From contig JASHQY010000152.1 in NCBI GenBank assembly GCA_030038885.1, positions 1 through 19,952 on the forward strand: a stretch of DNA of 19,952 nt, given 5' to 3'. The stretch is from Thermoplasmata archaeon (lineage in GTDB: Archaea > Thermoplasmatota > Thermoplasmata > Lutacidiplasmatales > UBA184). Positions 1 through 7,800 of the stretch are shown one piece after another; the stretch's first letter is position 1; every line of letters starts with the position of its first letter. The translations under genes were made by a program, and so were the position numbers. The notes under the pieces are model-generated. The model had not been told where the DNA came from, did no database searches, and saw nothing but the letters and a program-made list of their open reading frames with translations.

Positions 1-3000
1 CGGGCGGAGGCTCCTCGACAGTCGGGCCGGCCGCGGTCGATTCTCCGGAGGGCGTCGGGATCGCGGGCTCGATCTTCGGGGCCGACGCGGGCCCTTCTTC
101 CGGGACGGTCGCCTCTTCCGGGAAGGTCGGTGCGTCGGGAGCTTGCGGCGTCGAGTCCTCGAGCGTGGGTTCCGTCTCGGCCGAGGGGTTCCCCGGCGCG
201 GGCTCGGGCGCGGTCGCGTCGTTCGTCGGCGCGGGAGGAGCCTCCGAAACCGCCGGCGGTTCCGCCGACGCTCGAACGGTCCCGCTCGGCCCGCTGCCGA
301 TATCGGTCGCGTCCGCCGGCACGGACTCGGCCGGCCCTTCCGTGGTCGGTGCTCCCGGGACCATCGGCTCGGACCCTGAGAGCCCCTCGGGCGAGGCGGC
401 GATCGGCTCCGGGGTCGGTGAGACGGGAAGTTCCGAGGAGGGGACAGCAGCTTCCGGAGAGCTCGACGCGGCGGTCGGGAGCTCCGGTGCGGGAAGGTCC
501 ACCACCGGTTCGGACACCGGAACGGACTCCGGTTCGCCCGCTTCGGGCGGGGGCTCCTCGGCGGGAAGGTCCGGTGGGAGCCGGACCGCCGGCTCTGCGG
601 CAGGAACCTCTTCCACGGCCTCGGGGAGCGCACGAGCGGCCGGCGGAGAGGGCGCCGGAGCCCGATCCGCGTCGTCGTCCGGCCGAGGGGGCCCGACCTC
701 CGCTGAACGGATCCGGGGAGCCGCGGCAGCCGGCGCTGCTGTCGGAACCGCGGGGGACGCTCCCCGGGGGGGTCCCCGTCGCTCGGTCGCAGCGATCGGT
801 GCGGAGCGCGGTCGACGGCGCGGGGCCGCGGCCTCCGCCGGAACGCGGCCTCCGAGCTTCGCGACGAGGACGCCGGCCACGGGGGCTCCGAAGCCCGGGA
901 GTCCGGCGATCGTGAGGTAGGGCGTCGTCCGGAAGGCGTCGACGTCGCGCAGGCCGGCGTCCCACGCGGCCGCGACCTTGGCCGGACCCAGCAGCGGGGA
1001 CCCGAGGAGACCGTCGAGTTCCTCGCCCAGCGCCCGGATGCCGGCCTCGCGCTCGATCCACGGACCGTCCGCGTAGTCCTGCGTGGTCGGGCTCAGGTCT
1101 CCCGGACGGTAGGCCGGTCGCACCCGCCTCGCGGGGCCGCGCGACGCGCGGTGCTTCTTCGGACGGGCGGTCGCGCCCGGGTCGGACACGTGGAACCACC
1201 AGGCCGCTCCCGCGCGAGTCCGGCCGAACCCGCGCTCCCCGGGCGGGAGCTCCCGCTCCGACCCGACGCACCGCAGCTCGGCCAGCCCGAGGTGCTTCGC
1301 GAGCGGCGTCGCCGCCTGGGCCAGCTCGGTCGCGAGCTCGGGAGGCGCGGCGACGACCGCGACCCGGGGAGTCGGCGACGGCACGGAGCGCAGTCGGTGG
1401 CGCAGGCGAGCGGCGAGGCGGAACCCGTCGGGAGAGAGCGGCGGCAGCGGCGCCGGAGGCGGGGCGAGCTCGCCGGGGAGCTCCGCGTAGAGCTCGCCGC
1501 CCGCCCAGTCGGTCGGCACGAACCGTTCGGGGATCGTCTCCTCCCACGTGAACATCGACGGGAGGATCTGGGTCGGTTGCCCGTTCACGATCATCGAGAA
1601 CCCCTGGCCCGGCGTCGAGTCGGTCGCCTTGCGCTCGGGCATCCGCTTCAGGAGGTGCACGATCTGCGCCGCCTGGCTCGGGTACACGCGCTGGACCTCG
1701 GCCTCCCGGGGCCGGAGCTGGCGGCGACGGCCCGCCCACGGCGCGCCCGGCGATCCGACCTCGAGCCGTCCGATCCCGCCGAGCCGCTCGATCGTCGTCG
1801 CGTCCGCGCGGAGCTCGTCGGCCGTGGCGTCGGCGGCGACGATCAGGGCGACGGAGGGGATCGCGGTCGCGCGCGGGATCCCCTGAGCGCGCCGGAAGCG
1901 ATCGACCGCGCGCAGGATCCCCACCCACCGGTCCCACGCCGCGGCCCGGGCAGGATCGAGCAGCGCGCGGTCGACGCCCGCCGGAGGCTCCTCGAAGACG
2001 CTCGCCCGGCTCCGGTGCAGCGAACGGTGCACCACCTCGGCCGTGTGCGGCGCGATCGGGGCGAGCAGCTGGGTCAGCGTGAAGATCGCGTGGACCAGCG
2101 TGAGGCCCGCCGCCCGCTTGCTGGGAGGGGTGCCGCCGACGGCGAGGCGGGGGGCGACCCAGTCCCGGTAGGTCGCGAGGTCGTTCTCCACGAACTGGAA
2201 CAGGCGGCGGTGCACGAGCTCCGGCCGGGACCGGTCGTAGTCGACCAGCGCCTGGACTCGAAGGCGCTCGAGCCGCGCGAGGAACGCCCGGTCCTCCGGT
2301 TCGAGGTCTCCGAGCCGTTCCCCGATCGGTTCCCCGTACCCGGCGAACGTCGCCGCGTCGATCGGCGCACGGACCCCGGCTGCCGCCCGAAGGAACGCGG
2401 CGAGCCGGTGCGCCTCCGCCGCGCACCGTTCGGCGAGGGTCGTGGTCGCCCGCTCGGGGCCTTGGGACCGGACGAGCGCAGCCCGCACCGCGTCCGCGCC
2501 GTGCGCGGCGATCAGCTCAAGGAGGTCCGCGTCCGGCAGCGTCGGGAGGACGACGAGCCGGACCTCGCCTACGCCCCCCGCGACGCCGCTCATCGCCGCG
2601 ATGTGGTGCACGACCGTCGGCGCGCGCCGCCGCTCGTTCACGTAGAGGCGCGCCCCGTCGGCGCTCGCGAACGGGTCGACCGACGCCCAGGCCGACACGG
2701 TCGCGTCGAACGCGGCGAGGAGGCGCCGTCGGACGACCCGTCGACGGCCGCCGCAGGCGCAGCGGTCGCCCCGCTCGTCCGCGGCGTCGAGCCGGTCGCA
2801 CGACGCGCACTCGAGCAGGGCGACCGCGAGCGGATCGTCGCTCCGTTGCGGCTCACTGACCGGCCACGGGACGGCCTCGAGGCGCTCGATCGGCCGCTCC
2901 CGGGGCAGGAGCGTCCGGTAGAGCGCGAGCTTCTCGGACGGGAGCCGGGACGGCTCGAGGCACCAGGCGCGGCCGGGGGCCCAGATGAGCGCGGTCCCGC

Positions 3001-4105
3001 AGCGGACGCACCGGGGGACCCCGCGCCGCACCCGAAGGCGGGCGAAGACCGCCCCGCCCTCGTCGAGGTCGCGCGCGACGAAGTCGCTCCCGCTCTGGAG
3101 CTCGAGGCCGGCGTACTTGTGCACGAACAGGATGTCGAACCGGCCCTTCGGCGTGACGAGCGGCCATCCCGGCACGCTCAGCCGGTCGGCGATCTGCGTG
3201 TCGGTGCCGCCGTGCCCGGGAACGAGGGGAACGACCCCGGTGCCCGAGTCGCTGACTTCCGGGATCGGGAGGATCGTGCCCCCGGGAGGCTCGAGCGCGC
3301 CCCCCATCGGGAACTCGTGGCGCAGCGGATGGACGTACGCGCGTCCCTCCCAGTGCCGTCCCGGGTGCTCCTCGAGGACGTCGATCGTCGCGCCCGGCAG
3401 CCAGCCCTCGAGCCGCGCGATCGACGACTTCGACGTGAAGATCAGCTCGTCGACGTCCTTGCGTCGGTACCGGGCGATCACGTACGGGAGGTCGGGATGG
3501 ATCATCAGGGCGCTCGTTCCGAGCAGCCGCCACGGAGCGTCCGTCCAGGCGAGCGCCGAGACCGTGCGCTCCCCGTCCGAGAACGGGAAGCGGACGAGGA
3601 GCGTCTCGCCGTCCTCCTCCTGGTAGATGATCCCCTCGGGGGACCTCGCGCGCGCGCACGCCGGGCAGATCCGGAGCGAGACGTCGCGCACCGCGAGCAC
3701 GCCCAAGTGCGCGAGCCGCCCCACGAGCCGCTGCACCTCGGGCCGCCGGGGCGCACCGTCCCAGGGCCGGCCCTCGGCCCCCCCGACCCAGGTGCCCAGC
3801 GCGGAGAGCACCGGGTCGAGGCGGGGGGTCTCCACCGGGGGTCCTCCGTCCTCCTTCCGCAGGATCCCCTGGGCGCGGCGGCCGGCGAGGATCAGCGCCC
3901 GGGCGTCCACGTCCGCCGCGAGCGCCCGCTGGGCGACGAGCGTCCCGGACTCCTGGGGCGCGAACGCCCCGAGGAACTGCCGGACGACGGGGCCGTCGGG
4001 GGGCCCCACCGGCCCCTCGGGGGGCGGCAACCGCCGGTCCGACCAGAGGGCCCGGGCCTCCTCGTGGATCGCGGCCGGGCCCGGCGGATCGGAGTTCGCT
4101 GCCAT
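1..4105 (-). CDS. Catalytically degenerate IleRS-like protein with HhH segment and long disordered tail (3' end outside window)
   Basis: The frame is open for about 1368 codons from ATG 4105 through the left edge, so the C-terminus is missing. Residues about 145-365 match an IleRS/ValRS CP1 editing domain: LAWTDAPWRLLGTSALMIHP resembles the TTTPWTLP...AVHPD block, and SDSGTGVVPLVPGHGGTD resembles DSGTGIVHIAPAFGEDD. Residues about 366-470 carry CxxC zinc-like pairs (C366/C369, C433/C436), and about 600-700 resemble the IleRS anticodon-binding helices (ending LLAPIAPHTAE). The catalytic signatures are gone: HIGH reads VAQR (57-60), KMSKS aligns with VVLPTL (about 518-523), and the DxWFDS block is eroded. 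Residues about 1030-1085 look like a helix-hairpin-helix pair (GLPGFGAPVAGVLVAKLGG). The rest is a Pro/Glu/Ala/Ser-rich tail. GGAG lies about 8 nt before the ATG. I infer a non-aminoacylating paralogue, perhaps an editing or tRNA/DNA-binding protein; a true IleRS should exist elsewhere in the genome. Confidence 0.8.
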   Translation of the reverse strand, partial: MAANSDPPGPAAIHEEARALWSDRRLPPPEGPVGPPDGPVVRQFLGAFAPQESGTLVAQRALAADVDARALILAGRRAQGILRKEDGGPPVETPRLDPVLSALGTWVGGAEGRPWDGAPRRPEVQRLVGRLAHLGVLAVRDVSLRICPACARARSPEGIIYQEEDGETLLVRFPFSDGERTVSALAWTDAPWRLLGTSALMIHPDLPYVIARYRRKDVDELIFTSKSSIARLEGWLPGATIDVLEEHPGRHWEGRAYVHPLRHEFPMGGALEPPGGTILPIPEVSDSGTGVVPLVPGHGGTDTQIADRLSVPGWPLVTPKGRFDILFVHKYAGLELQSGSDFVARDLDEGGAVFARLRVRRGVPRCVRCGTALIWAPGRAWCLEPSRLPSEKLALYRTLLPRERPIERLEAVPWPVSEPQRSDDPLAVALLECASCDRLDAADERGDRCACGGRRRVVRRRLLAAFDATVSAWASVDPFASADGARLYVNERRRAPTVVHHIAAMSGVAGGVGEVRLVVLPTLPDADLLELIAAHGADAVRAALVRSQGPERATTTLAERCAAEAHRLAAFLRAAAGVRAPIDAATFAGYGEPIGERLGDLEPEDRAFLARLERLRVQALVDYDRSRPELVHRRLFQFVENDLATYRDWVAPRLAVGGTPPSKRAAGLTLVHAIFTLTQLLAPIAPHTAEVVHRSLHRSRASVFEEPPAGVDRALLDPARAAAWDRWVGILRAVDRFRRAQGIPRATAIPSVALIVAADATADELRADATTIERLGGIGRLEVGSPGAPWAGRRRQLRPREAEVQRVYPSQAAQIVHLLKRMPERKATDSTPGQGFSMIVNGQPTQILPSMFTWEETIPERFVPTDWAGGELYAELPGELAPPPAPLPPLSPDGFRLAARLRHRLRSVPSPTPRVAVVAAPPELATELAQAATPLAKHLGLAELRCVGSERELPPGERGFGRTRAGAAWWFHVSDPGATARPKKHRASRGPARRVRPAYRPGDLSPTTQDYADGPWIEREAGIRALGEELDGLLGSPLLGPAKVAAAWDAGLRDVDAFRTTPYLTIAGLPGFGAPVAGVLVAKLGGRVPAEAAAPRRRPRSAPIAATERRGPPRGASPAVPTAAPAAAAPRIRSAEVGPPRPDDDADRAPAPSPPAARALPEAVEEVPAAEPAVRLPPDLPAEEPPPEAGEPESVPVSEPVVDLPAPELPTAASSSPEAAVPSSELPVSPTPEPIAASPEGLSGSEPMVPGAPTTEGPAESVPADATDIGSGPSGTVRASAEPPAVSEAPPAPTNDATAPEPAPGNPSAETEPTLEDSTPQAPDAPTFPEEATVPEEGPASAPKIEPAIPTPSGESTAAGPTVEEPPP
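2..850 (-). other. Low-complexity Pro/Glu/Ala/Ser-rich C-terminal tail of the IleRS-like protein
   Basis: Read on the minus strand in the frame of the IleRS-like gene, about 280 consecutive residues are dominated by P, E, A, S, T and V with acidic-proline blocks such as PPDLPAEEPPPEAGEPESVP. There is no visible globular core, Cys pair or transmembrane segment. This is typical of a disordered linker, so another domain may follow beyond the left edge. The same stretch gives long, equally low-complexity shadow frames on the plus strand, which are not taken as genes. Confidence 0.7.
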
Positions 4106-4155
4106 CCACTCGCTCCCGGGGACCTTTCCGGGAACGCAGTAAGGGGGTGCGCGCG

Positions 4156-4164
4156 AATAAACTA
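4156..4164. promoter_or_regulatory. AT-rich TATA-like box between the divergent IleRS-like gene and aIF5A
   Basis: AATAAACTA stands out in an otherwise GC-rich 149-bp divergent gap. On the minus strand (TAGTTTATT) it lies about 50 nt before ATG 4105, which would place a start site near 4133 and give a short leader of about 28 nt. It could also serve aIF5A with a leader of about 70 nt, though a second weak box (GGTTATGG, about 4212-4219) is closer to that gene. Assignment is by position and composition only. Confidence 0.4.
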
Positions 4165-4254
4165 TGGGAACGCCCCCGGTCGCCCGAGGCTCGGGTCCGG
4201 TTCACGGCAAGGGTTATGGCGCCCCGAACCTCCCCCGCCCCTCGAGGAATCTCG

Positions 4255-4641
4255 ATGGCCTGGACCCAGCAGGAAGTTCGCGAGCTGAAGGAGGGGCGGT
4301 ACATGATCCTCGACGAGGAACCGTGCCGGATCCTGAGCATCCAGATGTCGAAACCGGGAAAGCACGGAGAAGCGAAGGCCCGGATCGACGCGGTCGGCAT
4401 CTTCGACGAGCGCAAGCGCAGCGTCGTCTTCCCGGTGACCCACAAGGTGCAGGTGCCGATGATCGGGAAGCGCTCGGCGCAGGTCCTCTCGCTCACCGGC
4501 ACCGAGGTCCAGCTGATGGACCTCGAGAACTACGAGACGTTCGTGCTCGCGGTCACGCCCGACGTCCAGGGGCAGTTGACGCCCGGCAGCGAGGTGCAGT
4601 ACTTGGACGCGATGGGCAAGCGCCGGATCATGCACAAGTGA
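4255..4641 (+). CDS. eif5a: Translation initiation factor 5A (aIF5A)
   Basis: The 128-residue protein has the usual archaeal aIF5A length and layout. The N-terminal SH3-like barrel carries the hypusination loop KPGKHGEAKARIDAVGIF, with Lys36 as the residue expected to be converted to hypusine or deoxyhypusine. An OB-fold C-terminal half follows (VQLMDLENYETFVLAV, then VQYLDAMGKRRIMHK). In the family, the factor binds near the ribosomal E site and relieves stalling, notably at proline-rich sequence. That may matter beside a gene encoding such a proline-rich tail. I chose ATG 4255 because GAGG lies about 9 nt upstream and the protein then begins at the conserved family start. ATG 4216 is in frame but lacks a ribosome binding site and adds a non-conserved extension. 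Identity is secure. Confidence 0.97.
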   Translation: MAWTQQEVRELKEGRYMILDEEPCRILSIQMSKPGKHGEAKARIDAVGIFDERKRSVVFPVTHKVQVPMIGKRSAQVLSLTGTEVQLMDLENYETFVLAVTPDVQGQLTPGSEVQYLDAMGKRRIMHK

Positions 4642-4699
4642 CCCGGGTCGACGAGCGGTCCCGGCCGGCGAGCGGACGGTCGGAGATCGGCGCGGCTAG

Positions 4700-4707
4700 T
4701 TTATAAC
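4700..4707 (+). promoter_or_regulatory. TATA box upstream of the giant repeat protein
   Basis: TTTATAAC is the only AT-rich octamer in the 169-bp gap after aIF5A and matches the archaeal TATA consensus well. A start site near 4728-4732 would give a leader of about 80 nt before GTG 4811, long for an archaeon. The leader contains a 17-codon open frame (4719-4772) that may be chance. Confidence 0.5.
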
Positions 4708-4810
4708 ATGGTCCGGGCATGAATCGGGTGCCCCGGATGCTCGCTCGTTCTCGTCCGCTTCCGGGGGACTAGGGGGGAGTCCAACGTCGGGTCCCGGCAA
4801 CATCGGCGCG

Positions 4811-7800
4811 GTGGGCTCCTCGCGGCTCACCCGGATCCTCCAGGAAAAGGCCGAGGCGCTGAAGAAGAAGCGCCAGGGGGCCGAGGCGCTCCAGAAAGAG
4901 GCCGAGGAGCAGGTCGCCGCGCTCGACTCGCTCGGGATCTCGCCGCCCGAGGCGCCGGAGCGCCTCATCCAATTGCGGGAGCTCGCGCGACGGTCCGACT
5001 GGGACGGGGTCGAGCTCCAGGCGAAGGCGCTCACGGACTACCTCGGCAAGACCGTGCCCGGCACGATCGAAGCGCGCCGCAAGCGCACGGTCGAGGTGGC
5101 CGGCGCGCTCGCCGGCGCGGGGGTCACGGTGCCGGCCGAGATCGAGCGCGACCTCCAGGAGCTCGAGCATCCCCCCGCCGGTCAGCCGTGGTCCGCGACC
5201 GTCGGGCGCCTCGCGGAGGTCGAGGTCGCCCTCGCCGCCGCCCAGAAGCGGTTCGTCGCCGAATCGCGGTCGCGCGCGCTCCAGGTCGGCGAGTGGGCCG
5301 GACTCTCCGCCGAACGGCGGCGCGAGTTCGAGGAGCTGCTCGACGCCGCGATCGCCCCGGCCGCCGACGGCCGGGTCGTCGAAGCCCTCGCGCAGGTCCA
5401 TCGGTCGCTCGCCGAGGGGCTGCCCGAGGCGGCCGCGCGCCGGGACTCCGTGCGGTCCGCCGCGAGCCAGATCGCCGCGGCGGCCCGCGAGTACGGCGCC
5501 CCGACGGCCCGGCTCGACGCCGCCCTCGTCGCGGACGCGGACGCGGCGGTCGAGCGCTGGCCCGAGACCGTCCGGGCGGTCGAGGACGCGCTGGTCGAGG
5601 TCGGCGAGGGGCTGCGCGAGCGCGGCACCCAGTCGCTCGAGTCGCTGAAGACCGCGCTCCGCGCGACGCGGGAGTACGGGGTCGACCCCGCGGACGCCGA
5701 GCGGACGGTCGAGGAAGCGACCGCGCGCCTCGCCGCCGCGCCGCCGCTCGAGATGATCCCGCTGCTGGGCGACGCGCGCCGGTCGGCCGAGCAGCCGATC
5801 GTCGCGGTCGTCGCGGGGCTGCTCGACGAGGTCCGCCCGCGGATCGGCGAGGCCCGCCGGCTCGGGCGCGACCCGACCGAGGTGTTCGCCGCGATGAACC
5901 GGGCCCGCGAGGCCCTGCGGCTCAAGATCTACTCCGAGGCGCTGGCCGCGAGCCAGGAAGCGGTCGACCGCGTCGCCCAGCTGACCCAGGACCTCGACGC
6001 CGCGCGGGACGAGCTCGCCGGCGTCGACGAGATGCTCGCGCGGCTGCGCCGCGTCCAGTTCTCGACCGAGCCGTTCGACACCCAGGTCCAGCGGGCCCGG
6101 ACGCTGGTCGAGCAATCGGACGCGGCGGGGGCGCGTCAGCTCCTGCAGGAGACCGTGCTCGCGATCGGCCGCGAGGCGCTCCAGTTCTTCCTCCAGCGGT
6201 GGAACGCGCTCGACGGCGTGCGCCAGTACGCGCGCGACCGCGGGTTCCTCCCCGCCGACACCGACGCGGCGATGGCCCAGGTCCACGAGCAGCTCGAGGC
6301 CGGGAACCTCGCGGACGGCGTCGAGCGGCTCGCGAAGGTCGAGGTCGGCCTACGGACCGCCGCGGAGCCGTACGTCGCGCGCCGCATCGAGGAGATGGAG
6401 CGCGGGTTCTCCGACATCCCCGACGAGGCCCTCGCCGCCCCGACGCGGCGCCTGCTCGCCGACGCGGACGTGAACCTCCGCGTGAAGCAGGACCTGGTCG
6501 CGTCGATCGAAAGCCTCCGGCGCGCGGAGCGGGACTTCGCGTCGGTCTTCGCCGCGCACGCCTCCTCCCTGGTCGAGGAGCTCGAGGCCGAGGGCCGCGT
6601 GCTCGAGGCGATGGGCGGCGCGGGCGACGAGATCCAGCGCCAGATCGACGAGGTCCAGCAGATCTTCAACATGGGGGACTTCGTCCAGGCGTCGCGCGCG
6701 TCCCAGGAGATCCGCAAGCGCGCGCACCAGCAGCAGCTCGTGCGCAGCGAGGAAGCGGTCTCCCACGCGAAGCTCTCGCTGGTCGAGCTCGAGACGATGG
6801 GGCTCGACCTCACGAAGTTCCGGGGCCAGCTCGAGGCGGCCCAGTCGGCGGCCCGCGCCGGACGCTTCGCGGAATCGTACCGGCTCGCGACGCAGCTCGA
6901 GGAGTCGGCGCAGCGGACCTGGACCGGCGCCCAGGAGATCGTCGAGTCGCTGAACCGCGCCCAGGAGGTCCTCGGACGGGTCCGGGAGACCGGCACCGAT
7001 CCGACCCCGTTCTACGAGCCGCTGCGCGACGCCCGGATCGCGTTCCAGGCGCTCGACTTCGACACCGCCCGCGCGCACCTCGATACGGTCCAGCACCGCC
7101 TCCGCGACGAGGAGGCGCGCAACGAGACGTCGCGGCTCCTGACCGAGCTCGAGCGCCTGATCGAGGACGGGCGGCGGCTCGCGGTCCCGATGGAATCGTT
7201 CGCCGCGCGCCTCGGCGCGATGCGGACCGAAGCGGCGACCGCGCCGCCCGAGGCGACCCGGACCCAGGCGCGGCTCGTCCATGAGGAGGCCGTCGCGATC
7301 GTGCGACCGGTGCTCGAAGAGAACCTGCGCGGGCTCGAGCGCGACCTCGACATCGCCCGCGGCGCGGGGGTCGATGTCGATCGGATCCTCACGCCGCTCT
7401 CGGAGGCGCGCCGCCGGATCGCGCTCCCCGTGCCGGTCGGCGCGGCCGCGCTCCTCGACGAGGCGCGGACCGAGTTCGTCGACACGCGCGGGTTCGTCGA
7501 GCACGCGGAGCGGGTCGCGAAGCGGGCCCGAGAGGCGCTCGCGGAGGCGGACCTTTTGCACGTCGAGGTGTCGAGCCTACGGTCCGCGATGGAGCGGCTC
7601 GAGACCGGCCTCGCGCAGCGCCAGTACGCGCGCGTGGTCGAGCTCGGCGGGCCGCTCGAGCGGGAGCTCCTCCAGGCGACGTACCAGCACGTGTCGAAGA
7701 CGCTCGCGAGCTTCCAGGCGATCCTCACCCGGCTGCGGCGCGAGGGCGGGGACACGACCGTCGCCGAGAACCTGCTCCACCAGGCGCGGATGGCGCTCGA

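Noticed and set aside
165..920. Plus-strand Gly/Ser/Ala-rich frame of 251 codons
   Set aside because: It is the reverse reading of the Pro/Glu-rich tail of the minus-strand gene, which is the continuous frame.
1151..4288. Plus-strand open frame of 1045 codons over the IleRS-like gene
   Set aside because: Arg/Pro/Gly-rich with no domain pattern; the minus strand in the same place shows clear synthetase motifs, so this is a high-GC shadow.
4719..4772. 17-codon open frame in the leader of the giant repeat gene
   Set aside because: Starts about 10 nt before the predicted transcription start, has no ribosome binding site and no recognisable leader-peptide pattern; chance is likely.
4769..6286. 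Minus-strand 505-codon frame opposite the giant repeat gene
   Set aside because: Composition of a shadow (Arg/Leu/Asp/Gly) and no motif; the plus strand shows regular 63-residue repeats.
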